Source: Siculibacillus sp.
GTDB taxonomy: Bacteria > Pseudomonadota > Alphaproteobacteria > Rhizobiales > Ancalomicrobiaceae
DNA length: 64,000 bases
Reading direction: 5' to 3'
Assembly (NCBI GenBank): GCA_030247555.1
Contig: JAOTSD010000006.1
Span: 1-64,000, forward strand
A program made the position numbers and the translations under genes. Each line of letters starts with the position of its first letter. The first letter of the stretch is position 1. Shown piece after piece: positions 1 to 8,422 of this stretch. Under the pieces are notes generated by a model that was given only the letters and a program-made list of their open reading frames with translations, was not told the DNA's origin and ran no database searches.

Positions 1-1558
1 CCGGCGACCCGGGGACCGAAGGTGCGGTCGCCGCGCCCGCCGCCGGCACGCTCCCGGCGGGTCGCGTCGCGGTGGAAGATGCGGGAGGAGACGCCGCGGC
101 CGGACCGGTGGCCGGCGGTGGTGCGCCCGGACCGACCGGGGCCTCCGGGGCTTCCCCCACTCGCGTCGGAACGGATGCGGTCGCGATCGCCGGGCCGGCA
201 CTCGGCCCCGTCTCGGAAGGCGCCACGCCACCGATCGTCGACGGAGCGAGAACGGACGGCGCCCGGGCGGACGGTGATGCATCGACCACCGACGCGGCGG
301 GCGGCGCCGGTGCGGGGCCGCCCGAGGCGGAGACGGGAGCTCCGCCAACCGGGCGCGCGAGAGCGGAAGCACCGGCCGATCCGACGTTGGGTTCGACCCG
401 ATCGCCGCCGAGCGAAGCCGAAGTCGGCGAACCGGCCGGCCGAACCGTGGTCGCCGGCGGCTCACTCGCCGTTCCCGCCGATGGATGAGAGGTGGCGGCG
501 ACCTCGCCCGTCGCCGTCGGCGACGCGGGACCCACCGACGGCGCCGCGGCTCCTCCCGGCGGGAGGGCGGCCGAGACGGGACTCGTGGTGGTGAGCGGCG
601 CGCCGAAAGGCGGTGCCGCGGGCGCTCGCGACCCCGTGTGTGCGCTCCCCGCCGCCCCGCCGCCGGAGGCCAGGTCCGCCGTCGACGGATATGCGGCGCC
701 GGGTGCGGCACCGCCGCCGTAGGCCGCACCGATCAACCGCCCGACCGTTCCGCGCGCCGTACTCTCGGATGCGGACGTGGGGCCGTCGGCGCCGACCGAT
801 CCGGCTACGCCGCGGCGCGCATCGCCGGGACCGCCGCCGACCGAACCGGCCGCGCTCCCTCCCCCGCCCGTCGTCATTGCGCCCGTCGTGCCGGAACCGG
901 CCGCCGCCGACCGGCCACCGACCCAGCTCTCCAATGCCGCACGCAGCGAGAACAGCACCGCCTTGAGATCCTCCCCCGTCGCGGTGGGGCCGGCCGCCGC
1001 CCGTCGCGCCTCGAGGAAGAGCCCCGAACCGGTGAAGGCGCGCCGCACCGCCTCGCCGCTCGGAGTCCCGCTGTCACCGAGGCGCGAGCCCAGCAATTGC
1101 GCCACCAGCGAACGAACCTGGTCGGGAATGCCGTCGCGCGGCGCCGCGGCGAGCCCGGCGAGGGTCGCGAAGAGCGGCGCCAGCCCCGTCTGCGTGGCAG
1201 CCGCCTCGCGAACCGCCCGCGCCAGCACCGCCACCGGATCCTCGCCGGCGGCCGCCGGCGCCGACGTCGCAGCGCCGGCGGCGGGCGTGTGCTCGACCAC
1301 GGTGACCGATGGCCTTCCGCCCCCCTCGATCGGCTGCACCTGCAGACGCACCGCGTCGCCGACCGTCGGAGGGCGGTCGCCGAAGGCGGAGACGTCGATC
1401 CGGAGGGTTCCGTGGCGGGCGGCGACCAGCGCTATACCGTCGGTCACCGAGGCGACCCGCGCTTCGACGATGCGGCCGGAGGCGAGCTTGGCGAGGTCGA
1501 GCCCACTCGTCGGCACCGCCGTCGCGGGTGTGACCGAAAAGCCTTCGTCGACCGCCAC
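1..1558 (-). CDS. FliK-like flagellar hook-length control protein, 3' part beyond left edge
   Basis: A minus-strand frame runs without a stop from a GTG at 1558 to the window edge, about 519 codons. GAGGTG lies five bases before the GTG, and an in-frame stop lies 14 codons upstream of it. Residues 20-90 look like a compact beta-rich unit (LASGRIVEARV, GTLRIDVSAFG, VRLQVQPIEGG). Residues 105-212 look helical, with LVAQLLGSRLGD among them. From about 215 onward the protein is an Ala/Pro/Gly/Ser/Thr linker. In Hyphomicrobiales this layout is typical of FliK, which measures flagellar hook length and ends in a Flg_hook domain. That domain would lie outside the window, so the name is inferred. Long plus-strand frames over this stretch are arginine/proline-rich shadows. 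Confidence 0.55.
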   Translation of the reverse strand, partial: MAVDEGFSVTPATAVPTSGLDLAKLASGRIVEARVASVTDGIALVAARHGTLRIDVSAFGDRPPTVGDAVRLQVQPIEGGGRPSVTVVEHTPAAGAATSAPAAAGEDPVAVLARAVREAAATQTGLAPLFATLAGLAAAPRDGIPDQVRSLVAQLLGSRLGDSGTPSGEAVRRAFTGSGLFLEARRAAAGPTATGEDLKAVLFSLRAALESWVGGRSAAAGSGTTGAMTTGGGGSAAGSVGGGPGDARRGVAGSVGADGPTSASESTARGTVGRLIGAAYGGGAAPGAAYPSTADLASGGGAAGSAHTGSRAPAAPPFGAPLTTTSPVSAALPPGGAAAPSVGPASPTATGEVAATSHPSAGTASEPPATTVRPAGSPTSASLGGDRVEPNVGSAGASALARPVGGAPVSASGGPAPAPPAASVVDASPSARAPSVLAPSTIGGVAPSETGPSAGPAIATASVPTRVGEAPEAPVGPGAPPPATGPAAASPPASSTATRPAGSVPAAGAATAPSVPGSP

Positions 1559-2022
1559 GGCCCCACCTCGTTGGTTGCCTCGCCGCCTCGCGCGGCGATG
1601 CTACGCCGGCATGTCGAGTGCGGCAATCGCGACCCGTCACCTCACGGCGACGCCCGTGACGGCGGCCTTCGGCCACCGGTCTGACCCGACGGCCGGAGAG
1701 GGCCCGTCCTCACCGGCCAGTCGGTTGAATTTGTTCGCGAACATCCCCTTCACGAGATCGCGGCTTCATACTATCGTCATACCCCGCGCGTAGGGGTCTC
1801 GTCGCGAGCCCGGCGCTCGAAAATTCCCTCTTCGTTGCGGGTCACGACCGTGCAGGCGTTCAAGCGTATCGTCGGGCATCTGGGTGCGCCCAGTGCCTTC
1901 GAACTCGGCCTCGTGTTCTTGCTGGCGGCCCTGACCGCCATCGGTCTCTTGCGATGATGCCGTTGCCTTCGTTGTCGGACGACCGCACAATCGGAGCGTT
2001 CGACCCGAAGACGAGGTGACTC
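1559..2022. other. Sparse intergenic region between FliK-like gene and aminotransferase
   Basis: This stretch separates the minus-strand FliK-like gene from the plus-strand aminotransferase. It holds a perfect 12-base palindrome (TGTTCGCGAACA, 1732-1743) and one possible short hydrophobic reading frame at 1850-1957. No convincing -35/-10 pair was found. The last bases before 2023 (GAAGACGAGGTG) supply the ribosome binding site of the aminotransferase. Confidence 0.5.
1850..1957 (+). CDS. Possible 35-residue membrane peptide
   Basis: A GTG-initiated frame encodes 35 residues. A basic, amphipathic start (VQAFKRIVGHLG) is followed by a hydrophobic stretch (FELGLVFLLAALTAIGLL) long enough for one membrane helix. 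The frame ends 65 bases before the aminotransferase gene. No clear Shine-Dalgarno precedes the GTG, and a TTG at 1835 is an equal alternative start. Nothing identifies a family. It may be a chance frame, and is listed because its hydrophobic profile is unusual for GC-rich noise. Confidence 0.2.
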   Translation: MQAFKRIVGHLGAPSAFELGLVFLLAALTAIGLLR

Positions 2023-3432
2023 ATGACCGAGACCGCACTCCCGCGCCCAGAACTCCCCTCGGGGAGCGATCCGGGCGGGAGGCGCAATGGTGTGTCCCTC
2101 GCCCGTCTCGCCGCTCTGATCGAGCGCGCGCGCGTCTCCTACGCCACCCGCCGTCCGCGCTCAGCCGCCCTCGCGCGGGAGGCCGCCGTCCATTGGCACG
2201 ACGGGGTGCCGCTCCACTGGATGAGCGACTGGGGCCTCCCCTTCCCGATGTTCCTCGCGCGCGCCGAGGGCTCGACCCTCACCGACGCCGACGGCATCGC
2301 CCACGTCGACTTCTGCCTCGGCGACACCGGCTCGATGTTCGGCCATGCACCGGCCGCGATCGTCCGCGCCGTCGCCGAACAGACGGCGCGCGGCATCACC
2401 GGCATGTTGCCCTCGGTGCAGGTGCCCGAAGTCGGTCGCCTGCTCGCCGCGCGTTTCGGCCTGCCCCTGTGGCAGATCACCATGACCGCCTCCGACGCCA
2501 ACCGCGCCGTCGTCCGCTGGGCCCGCGCCATCACCGGCCGGCCGGACATCCTGATCTTCGACGGCTGCTACCACGGCGCCGTCGACGACACCCACGTGCG
2601 CCTGCGCGACGGTCGCCCGATCCTGCGCCCCGGCCTGATGGGGCAAGTCTGGGATCTCCCGGAGCACACCCGCGTCGTTCCCTTCAACGACCTCGCCGCG
2701 CTCAAGGCCGAACTCGCCGACGGCCGCGTCGCCCTCGTCCTCACCGAGCCGGTGATGACCAACATCGGCATGGTCCAACCGGAGCCCGGCTTCCACGACG
2801 GCCTGCGCCGGGCGACCCGCGCCGCCGGCGCACTGCTGGCGATCGACGAGACCCACACGATCTCTTCCGGACCCGGCGGCTACACCCGAGCCCACGGCCT
2901 CGACCCCGACTTCTTCGTCCTCGGCAAGCCGATCGCCGGCGGCGTGCCGGCCGCGGTCTACGGTTTCACCGACGCCGTCGCCGAGGGCATGAAGCGGGCC
3001 CGCGCCGCCACTCCCGGCTATTCCGGCATGGGAACGACGTTGACCGCCAACGCCCTGGCCGTCGCCGCCATGCGCGCCTGCCTGACCGAGGTGATGACCG
3101 ACGCGGCCTACGACCACATGATCGCGCTGGCCGAGGTGCTCGCCGCCGAACTCGAGCGCGTCGTCGCCCGCCGGCGCATGCCTTGGGTGGTGACGAGGGT
3201 CGGCGCCCGCGTGGAGTTCATGCTCTCCCCCACCCGCCCGCGCGACGGCGGCGAGGCCGGACGGATCGGCGACGCCGAGATCGAGGGCGCTCTCCGCCTC
3301 CACTTGATCGAACGCGGCGTGATAATCACGCCGTTCCACAACATGATGCTGATCGCCCCGACCACCACCCGCGCCGACGTCGACCGCCTCGTCTCGGCGC
3401 TCGATGAGGCCCTCGCCGAACTGACGGGATGA
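2023..3432 (+). CDS. Class III PLP-dependent aminotransferase
   Basis: A 469-residue aminotransferase of the class III fold (the glutamate-1-semialdehyde aminomutase / omega-aminotransferase group). It should move an amino group between an amine or amino acid and a keto acid, using pyridoxal phosphate in the cytoplasm. CYHG (182-185) matches the aromatic phosphate-site loop. DETHT (275-279) holds the aspartate that contacts the pyridine nitrogen, and LGKPIAGG (300-307) holds the Schiff-base lysine K302. The ATG at 2023 follows GACGAGGTG at good spacing. It stands alone, with a hairpin terminator at 3483-3501. The substrate cannot be read from sequence. The aminomutase is usually shorter and lacks the roughly 60-residue leader seen here, so a general amine or keto-acid transaminase is more likely. 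Confidence 0.9.
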   Translation: MTETALPRPELPSGSDPGGRRNGVSLARLAALIERARVSYATRRPRSAALAREAAVHWHDGVPLHWMSDWGLPFPMFLARAEGSTLTDADGIAHVDFCLGDTGSMFGHAPAAIVRAVAEQTARGITGMLPSVQVPEVGRLLAARFGLPLWQITMTASDANRAVVRWARAITGRPDILIFDGCYHGAVDDTHVRLRDGRPILRPGLMGQVWDLPEHTRVVPFNDLAALKAELADGRVALVLTEPVMTNIGMVQPEPGFHDGLRRATRAAGALLAIDETHTISSGPGGYTRAHGLDPDFFVLGKPIAGGVPAAVYGFTDAVAEGMKRARAATPGYSGMGTTLTANALAVAAMRACLTEVMTDAAYDHMIALAEVLAAELERVVARRRMPWVVTRVGARVEFMLSPTRPRDGGEAGRIGDAEIEGALRLHLIERGVIITPFHNMMLIAPTTTRADVDRLVSALDEALAELTG

Positions 3433-3482
3433 CACGGACGGCGACTGCGGCGAGATCGCCGGGCGGGCCCGGAAACGCGGAA

Positions 3483-3501
3483 CGCCGCCCGGAGGGCGGC
3501 G
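3483..3501. terminator. Hairpin terminator between convergent genes
   Basis: A perfect 8-bp stem (CGCCGCCC / GGGCGGCG) with loop GGA is followed on the plus strand by ATTCTT. It lies between the aminotransferase (plus, ends 3432) and the small membrane protein (minus, ends 3538), so it probably stops transcription from both sides, most clearly from the left. Confidence 0.65.
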
Positions 3502-3537
3502 ATTCTTCATGGTCGACCGTCGCTAGGACGATCTGTT

Positions 3538-3726
3538 TCAGATGAAACGGCCGAGATAGAGCACCGCGTCCAGCGTCGCCAGCACCACCATGATCCCGAG
3601 CGCCGCCCTGACCATCCGGCGGTCGCGCCGCGAAACCCGGGCCTTGTGAACCTGCCCCCCGACGGTCTCGACGACCGCCTGTCCCATTCCCGAATCTCCC
3701 ACGACGACAGTCTCCGCAATCGACAT
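3538..3726 (-). CDS. Small single-pass membrane protein, unknown function
   Basis: A 62-residue protein with GGGAG placed well before its ATG at 3726. Residues 1-26 are polar (SIAETVVVGDSG), 27-39 are basic (HKARVSRRDRRMVR), and residues about 40-60 form one hydrophobic helix (ALGIMVVLATLDAVLYLG). The basic flank before the helix predicts a cytoplasmic N-terminus. It sits between recJ, also on the minus strand, and a convergent aminotransferase. I do not recognise the family. The good ribosome site and clean membrane segment favour a real gene. Confidence 0.5.
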   Translation of the reverse strand: MSIAETVVVGDSGMGQAVVETVGGQVHKARVSRRDRRMVRAALGIMVVLATLDAVLYLGRFI

Positions 3727-3829
3727 CTCGGCCCCACTCCCGACACGAAAAGCACGGGAAGAAGGATCGAATCCTCACCCTTACCGAACGGTGAACGCGG
3801 CGCCCAGAAAGCGGTATTTCACGGCGACC

Positions 3830-5650
3830 TCAAGACGCGTTCCGCGGTTCGCAGACATCTACGATACGCAGTTGCACTCTTGCATCACCCTGCCAGTGGT
3901 CCAGCCCGAGCGCTCCGACGACGTGCAACGGCCGGCCGCGCGCGGCGAGGATCGTCCGACCGATCGGTTCGCTCGCCGCCCGGAAGGCGATCGCCTTGAG
4001 CGTCGTCCCGTCGCCGCTCGCCAGCGAGACGCGCACGTGTCCGTTCCCGACCTCGTCGGCGAAGGCGACGCGATGGGCGGGAAAGGCGAAGAGAGGTTCC
4101 GGCCGACCCGAACCATAGGGGCCCGCCTTCTCGAGGGTCTCGACCAGTTCCACCGCCGCCGCCGCAGCGGTCATCGCCCCGTCGACCTCGAGGTCGCGTC
4201 GTTCCAGCGCTCCGGCGACCGTCGTCGCCAGTCGCTCGGCGAGGAAGTCGCGCACCGTGTCGAGCTTGCTCTCCTCGACGGTGAGCCCCGCCGCCATCCG
4301 GTGGCCGCCGCCCTTCACCGCCAGCCCCGCCTCGACCGCGGCGCGGACCGCCGCGCCGAGATCGACCCCGGCGATCGACCGCGCCGAGCCGGTGCCCAGC
4401 GCCCCCCGGTCGAAGGCCACCGCCAGTGCCGGGCGCGACCACTTCTCCTTGAGGCGTGCGGCGATCAGGCCGACGACGCCGGGATGCCAGTCGGCCGACG
4501 AAGCGACGACGATCGGTCCCGGATCGGCGCCGAAACGCGCCACGATCTGCGCGTCGGCCTCCTCCACCATCGCCGCCTCCATCACCTGCCGCTCCTTGTT
4601 GAGCCGGTCGAGATCCGCGGCGATGCGCTCCGCCTCCACCGGATCGTCGGTGGCGAGCAGGCGCGACCCGAGCGCCGCATCACCGATGCGACCGCCGGCG
4701 TTGATCCGCGGCCCGATCAGGAAGCCGAGGTGATACGGCGACATCGGGCCGGAGAGCCGGGCGACCGCCGAGAGTGCCGTCAGTCCCGGATTGCGCCGCT
4801 TGCGCGCCACCTGCAGGCCCTTGACCACGAAGGCACGGTTGAGCCCGAGAAGCGGCACCACGTCGGCGACCGTGCCGAGCGCCACGAGATCGAGGAGCGC
4901 GAGGAGGTCGGGTTCCGGCCGGGTCCGGAAATGACCGCGCCGCCGCAACTCGCGGGCGAGCCCGACCAGCGTCACGAAGGCGACGCCGCAGGCGCAGAGA
5001 TGGCCGAGGCCGGAGAGATCGTCCTGACGATTGGGGTTGATCACCGCGACGGCGGTGGGTAGCTCGACGCCGCACTGGTGGTGGTCGATCACAACCGTGT
5101 CGAGCCCGGCGTCGCGTGCCGCCACCAACGCCTCGAACGAGGTCGAGCCGCAGTCGAGGGTGACGAGCAGTCCCGCACCCGCCGCGGCGAGATTGCGGAT
5201 CGCCTCGACGTTGGGACCATAGCCCTCGATCAGGCGATCCGGCACATGGACGATCGGGTCGACGCCGACCTGCCGCAGCCAGCGCCGCATCACCGCCGCG
5301 GAGGTCGCCCCGTCGACGTCGTAGTCGGCGAAGAGCGCGATCTTCTCGCCTCGCTCCACCGCATCGGCGAGGCGGGTGACGCCGGCGTCCATGTCGGTGA
5401 CCGTTGAAGGATCCGGCATCAGGTCCTTGATCGTCGGATCGAGGAAGGCCGCAGCGTCGTCGAGCCCGACGCCCCGCCCCGCCATCACCCGCGCCACGAT
5501 GTCGGGCAGACCGAAGCGCTGGGTCATGGCGGTGGCGAGCGCCGCGCCGGGCAGGTCGAGCCGATCCACCCACGTCCGCCCGGAGGCGGAGCGCGTCACC
5601 CCCAGCACGGCGCGGGGGCCCTCGTCCTCGGCGAAACCGAACGGCGGCAT
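3830..5650 (-). CDS. recJ: Single-stranded-DNA-specific 5'-3' exonuclease RecJ
   Basis: RecJ degrades single-stranded DNA 5' to 3' and serves RecFOR recombination and mismatch repair in the cytoplasm. The 606-residue length is normal. The DHH phosphoesterase core shows ADYDVDG (108-114), DCG (166-168) and IDHH (188-191), which carry the metal-binding aspartates and histidines. The DHHA1 nucleic-acid-binding part contains GGGHRMAAG (447-455), and an OB-like C-terminus follows. The ATG at 5650 follows AAGGA. It is the most downstream gene of the alaC-hom-glpX-recJ series on the minus strand, an order common in Hyphomicrobiales. A gap of about 200 bases from glpX leaves room for its own promoter. 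Confidence 0.97.
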   Translation of the reverse strand: MPPFGFAEDEGPRAVLGVTRSASGRTWVDRLDLPGAALATAMTQRFGLPDIVARVMAGRGVGLDDAAAFLDPTIKDLMPDPSTVTDMDAGVTRLADAVERGEKIALFADYDVDGATSAAVMRRWLRQVGVDPIVHVPDRLIEGYGPNVEAIRNLAAAGAGLLVTLDCGSTSFEALVAARDAGLDTVVIDHHQCGVELPTAVAVINPNRQDDLSGLGHLCACGVAFVTLVGLARELRRRGHFRTRPEPDLLALLDLVALGTVADVVPLLGLNRAFVVKGLQVARKRRNPGLTALSAVARLSGPMSPYHLGFLIGPRINAGGRIGDAALGSRLLATDDPVEAERIAADLDRLNKERQVMEAAMVEEADAQIVARFGADPGPIVVASSADWHPGVVGLIAARLKEKWSRPALAVAFDRGALGTGSARSIAGVDLGAAVRAAVEAGLAVKGGGHRMAAGLTVEESKLDTVRDFLAERLATTVAGALERRDLEVDGAMTAAAAAVELVETLEKAGPYGSGRPEPLFAFPAHRVAFADEVGNGHVRVSLASGDGTTLKAIAFRAASEPIGRTILAARGRPLHVVGALGLDHWQGDARVQLRIVDVCEPRNAS

Positions 5651-5852
5651 GATGATCCTTTCCGGCGCGAATCGAAGGCCGGATCATCGCCGACCCGTGT
5701 GAGTGAAGGAAGGCGGAGCAGCCGGTGGCCGTGGCGCGCCGATCGAAGCGGCGCAGACCCGTCCGGATCGGCCGGCACACCGTTCGCGGTCGATGGGGTT
5801 CACATCCCCTCGGCGACCAGCACGCTCAGAGCGAGAGCCTCCCTCGACGAGG

Positions 5853-6851
5853 TCACTTGTCGCCGAGCATGTGGCGGGCGCGGATCCAGCGCACCGTGCC
5901 GGTCGACGAACGCATCACCACCGTGTGGGTCGTCACGCAGTTGCGGCCGTATTTCACGCCCTGCAGGAAATTGCCGTCGGTGACGCCGGTCGCCGCGAAG
6001 ATCACGTCGCCGCGCACCATGTCCTCGAGTCCGTACTTCCGGCGCGGGTCGGTGATACCCATGCGCCGCGCCCGCTCCGCCTTTTCGGGCCGGTCGAGCA
6101 CGAGGCGACCCTGCATCTGGCCGCCGATGCACCTGAGCGCCGCCGCCGCCAGTACGCCCTCCGGCGCGCCGCCCGAACCCATGTAGATGTCGATGCCGGT
6201 CTCGACCGGCTCGGTGGTGTGGATGACGCCGGTGACGTCACCGTCGCCGATGAGACGGATCGAGGCGCCGGCCGCCCGCACCTCTTCGATCAGGCGCGTG
6301 TGCCGCGGCCGGTCGAGGATGCAGGCGGTGATCTCGCCGACCGGAACGCCCTTGGCTTCGGCGAGCGCCTTCAAGTTCTCCGCCGGCGTGCGGTCGAGAT
6401 CGACGAGGCCGGCCGGATAGCCCGGACCGATGGCGATCTTGTCCATGTAGACCTCGGGCGCCTGCAGGAGGCTGCCGCGCTCGGCGAAGGCCATGACGGT
6501 GATCGAGTTGGGCAGGTTCTTGGCGCAGATCGTGGTGCCTTCGAGCGGCACCAGCGCCACGTCGACTTCCGGCCCCTTGGCCGTTCCGACCTTCTCACCG
6601 ACCCAGAGCTTCGGCGTCTCTTCGCGTTCGCCCTCGCCGATCACCACCGTTCCGTCGATCGGCAGGTGGCTCAGTTCGTCGCTCATCGCCTCGACGGCGG
6701 CGCGGTCGGCCGCCATCTCGTCGCCGCGGCCGCGGAACCGGGCCGCCGCCATGGCGGTGCGTTCGGTGACGCGCGCCAGTTCGAGAGTGAGGACCCGGTC
6801 GAGAGCCGCGCTCTCCTCCGCCCGCCGAGCGGACGGTTCCACGATCGCCAT
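5853..6851 (-). CDS. glpX: Class II fructose-1,6-bisphosphatase GlpX
   Basis: It hydrolyses fructose 1,6-bisphosphate to fructose 6-phosphate in gluconeogenesis and, where present, the Calvin cycle. The 332-residue protein shows the GlpX markers DGTVVIGEGE (66-75) and the metal/phosphate loop DVALVPLEGTT (97-107), and later YMGSGGAPEG. This is the lithium-sensitive class II fold, not the class I Fbp. The gene lies between hom and recJ on the same strand. The 124-base gap to hom leaves open whether they share a transcript. The ATG at 6851 has a GGGAG motif about 11 bases upstream and AGGA directly before it. Confidence 0.96.
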   Translation of the reverse strand: MAIVEPSARRAEESAALDRVLTLELARVTERTAMAAARFRGRGDEMAADRAAVEAMSDELSHLPIDGTVVIGEGEREETPKLWVGEKVGTAKGPEVDVALVPLEGTTICAKNLPNSITVMAFAERGSLLQAPEVYMDKIAIGPGYPAGLVDLDRTPAENLKALAEAKGVPVGEITACILDRPRHTRLIEEVRAAGASIRLIGDGDVTGVIHTTEPVETGIDIYMGSGGAPEGVLAAAALRCIGGQMQGRLVLDRPEKAERARRMGITDPRRKYGLEDMVRGDVIFAATGVTDGNFLQGVKYGRNCVTTHTVVMRSSTGTVRWIRARHMLGDK

Positions 6852-6975
6852 TCCTGTCGTTCTCCCTGGCTCGGCCCCGAGTGTCGGATCGTTTCGATCA
6901 CGAGGTCAATGGGTCGGTGGTCCTTGTTCGCGCGACGGATGGGAACCACCCGTCGCGATCGAACCATCGGACCAC

Positions 6976-8301
6976 TCAGAAGCTCTCGATGCGGATGAAA
7001 CGCGGAGGGCTCGACACGTGCCCGTCCTTCTCGACGAGCGCGAGTGCTTGTCTTATCGCCGCTTCGGTGGTCCGGTAAGTCAGCATGATCACGGGTTGCG
7101 GCTCGTGCGGCGCCACCGCCCCGGGCGCATCCGCCGAGGGACGCCGCGCCCGCTGGACGATCGATTCCAAGCTGATCCCCATCTCCGCCATGCGTTGGGC
7201 GATCGCCGCGAAGGCGCCCGGCCGATCGTGGACGGAGAGACGGACGTAGTAGCCGCCGGAATGCCCCGAGACGTTCGAGGCGACGTAGGGGCTCATGTGC
7301 TCGGCCGGCTTGCCCATGGTGGAGAGCGCCGTGCCGCGCGCGATGTCGGCGATGTCGGAGACCACCGACGAGGCGGTGGCATCGCCCCCCGCGCCCGGGC
7401 CGACCAGCATCAGCTTGCCGACGAAATCGGCCTCGACCGCCACGGCGTTGAGCACGCCGTCGATGCGGGCGATGGCCGAGGATTTCGGCACCATCGTCGG
7501 ATGCACCCGCTGTTCGACCCCCCCGCCGGCGCCGCGCTCGGCGATGCCGAGCAGCTTGATCTTGTAGCCGAGCTCGTCCGCCTTCTCGATGTCGTCGAGG
7601 GTGATCTCGGTGATGCCCTCGATGGCGATCGAATCCGCGTCGATCTCGGTGCCGAAGGCGAGCGAGGTCAGCAGCGCCAGCTTGTGGGCGGTGTCGAAGC
7701 CGCCGACGTCGAAGGTCGGATCGGCCTCGGCATAGCCGAGCCGCTGGGCCTCGGCGAGGCAGGTCTCGAACGACAGCCGCTCCGCCTGCATCCGGGTCAG
7801 GATGTAGTTGCAGGTGCCGTTGAGGATGCCGAAAACGCGGCTGACGCGATTGCCGGCGAGGCTCTCGCGCAACGTCTTGATGATCGGGATGCCGCCGGCC
7901 ACCGCCGCCTCGAAGTTGAGGGAGACGCCCTTCTTCTCGGCGAGCCGGGCGAGTTCGACGCCGTGCTTGGCGAGCAGCGCCTTGTTGGCGGTCACCACGT
8001 GCTTGCCCGAGGTGAGCGCGGCGCGGACCGAAGCCTCGGCCACGCCGCCCGCTCCGCCCATCAACTCGACGAAGACGTCGATGTCGGGACTCTCCGCGAG
8101 TTTCACCGGATCTTGGAACCAGTTGATGCCGTGGAGGTCGATGCCGCGGTCGCGGGTCCGGTCGCGGGCCGAGACGGCGCGCACCGTCAACCGCCGCCCG
8201 CACCGTTGGGCGAGATCGTCGGCATGTTTCTGCAACACCTTGACCACGGAGGCACCGACGACACCGAGGCCGGCGATGCCCAGACGGAGAGACGACTGCA
8301 T
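6976..8301 (-). CDS. hom: Homoserine dehydrogenase
   Basis: It reduces aspartate 4-semialdehyde to homoserine with NAD(P)H, the branch step to threonine, isoleucine and methionine. The chosen ATG at 8301 gives MQSSLRLG and 441 residues, with the Rossmann motif GLGVVG at 11-16. The same frame stays open upstream to 8550, but that part is arginine/serine-rich noise. The catalytic domain includes EADPTFDVGGFD and the lysine-containing KLALLTSLAF. A C-terminal ACT domain (GYYVRLSVHDRPG onward) suggests threonine feedback inhibition, as in other long Hom proteins. alaC lies 121 bases upstream on the same strand, so a shared amino-acid operon is plausible. Confidence 0.96.
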   Translation of the reverse strand: MQSSLRLGIAGLGVVGASVVKVLQKHADDLAQRCGRRLTVRAVSARDRTRDRGIDLHGINWFQDPVKLAESPDIDVFVELMGGAGGVAEASVRAALTSGKHVVTANKALLAKHGVELARLAEKKGVSLNFEAAVAGGIPIIKTLRESLAGNRVSRVFGILNGTCNYILTRMQAERLSFETCLAEAQRLGYAEADPTFDVGGFDTAHKLALLTSLAFGTEIDADSIAIEGITEITLDDIEKADELGYKIKLLGIAERGAGGGVEQRVHPTMVPKSSAIARIDGVLNAVAVEADFVGKLMLVGPGAGGDATASSVVSDIADIARGTALSTMGKPAEHMSPYVASNVSGHSGGYYVRLSVHDRPGAFAAIAQRMAEMGISLESIVQRARRPSADAPGAVAPHEPQPVIMLTYRTTEAAIRQALALVEKDGHVSSPPRFIRIESF

Positions 8302-8422
8302 GGGGAGGTTCCCGTGAATGCGACGGCGGGAAGGAGAGGATCGGATCCGGGCTCGGTGCCCGGACCCGCTCGCCCCTTCCGGCCGGCGTGAGAGACGGCG
8401 GTGTCGGACGACGCGCCCGGCC

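Noticed and set aside
22-1793. Long overlapping plus-strand frames in the first 1.8 kb
   Set aside because: They are arginine/proline/serine-rich products of GC-rich antisense DNA. The minus-strand frame from 1558 has ordinary protein-like sequence and a ribosome site.
2161-3510. 449-residue minus-strand frame opposite the class III aminotransferase
   Set aside because: Gly/His/Asp-rich shadow without motifs; the plus strand encodes a complete aminotransferase.
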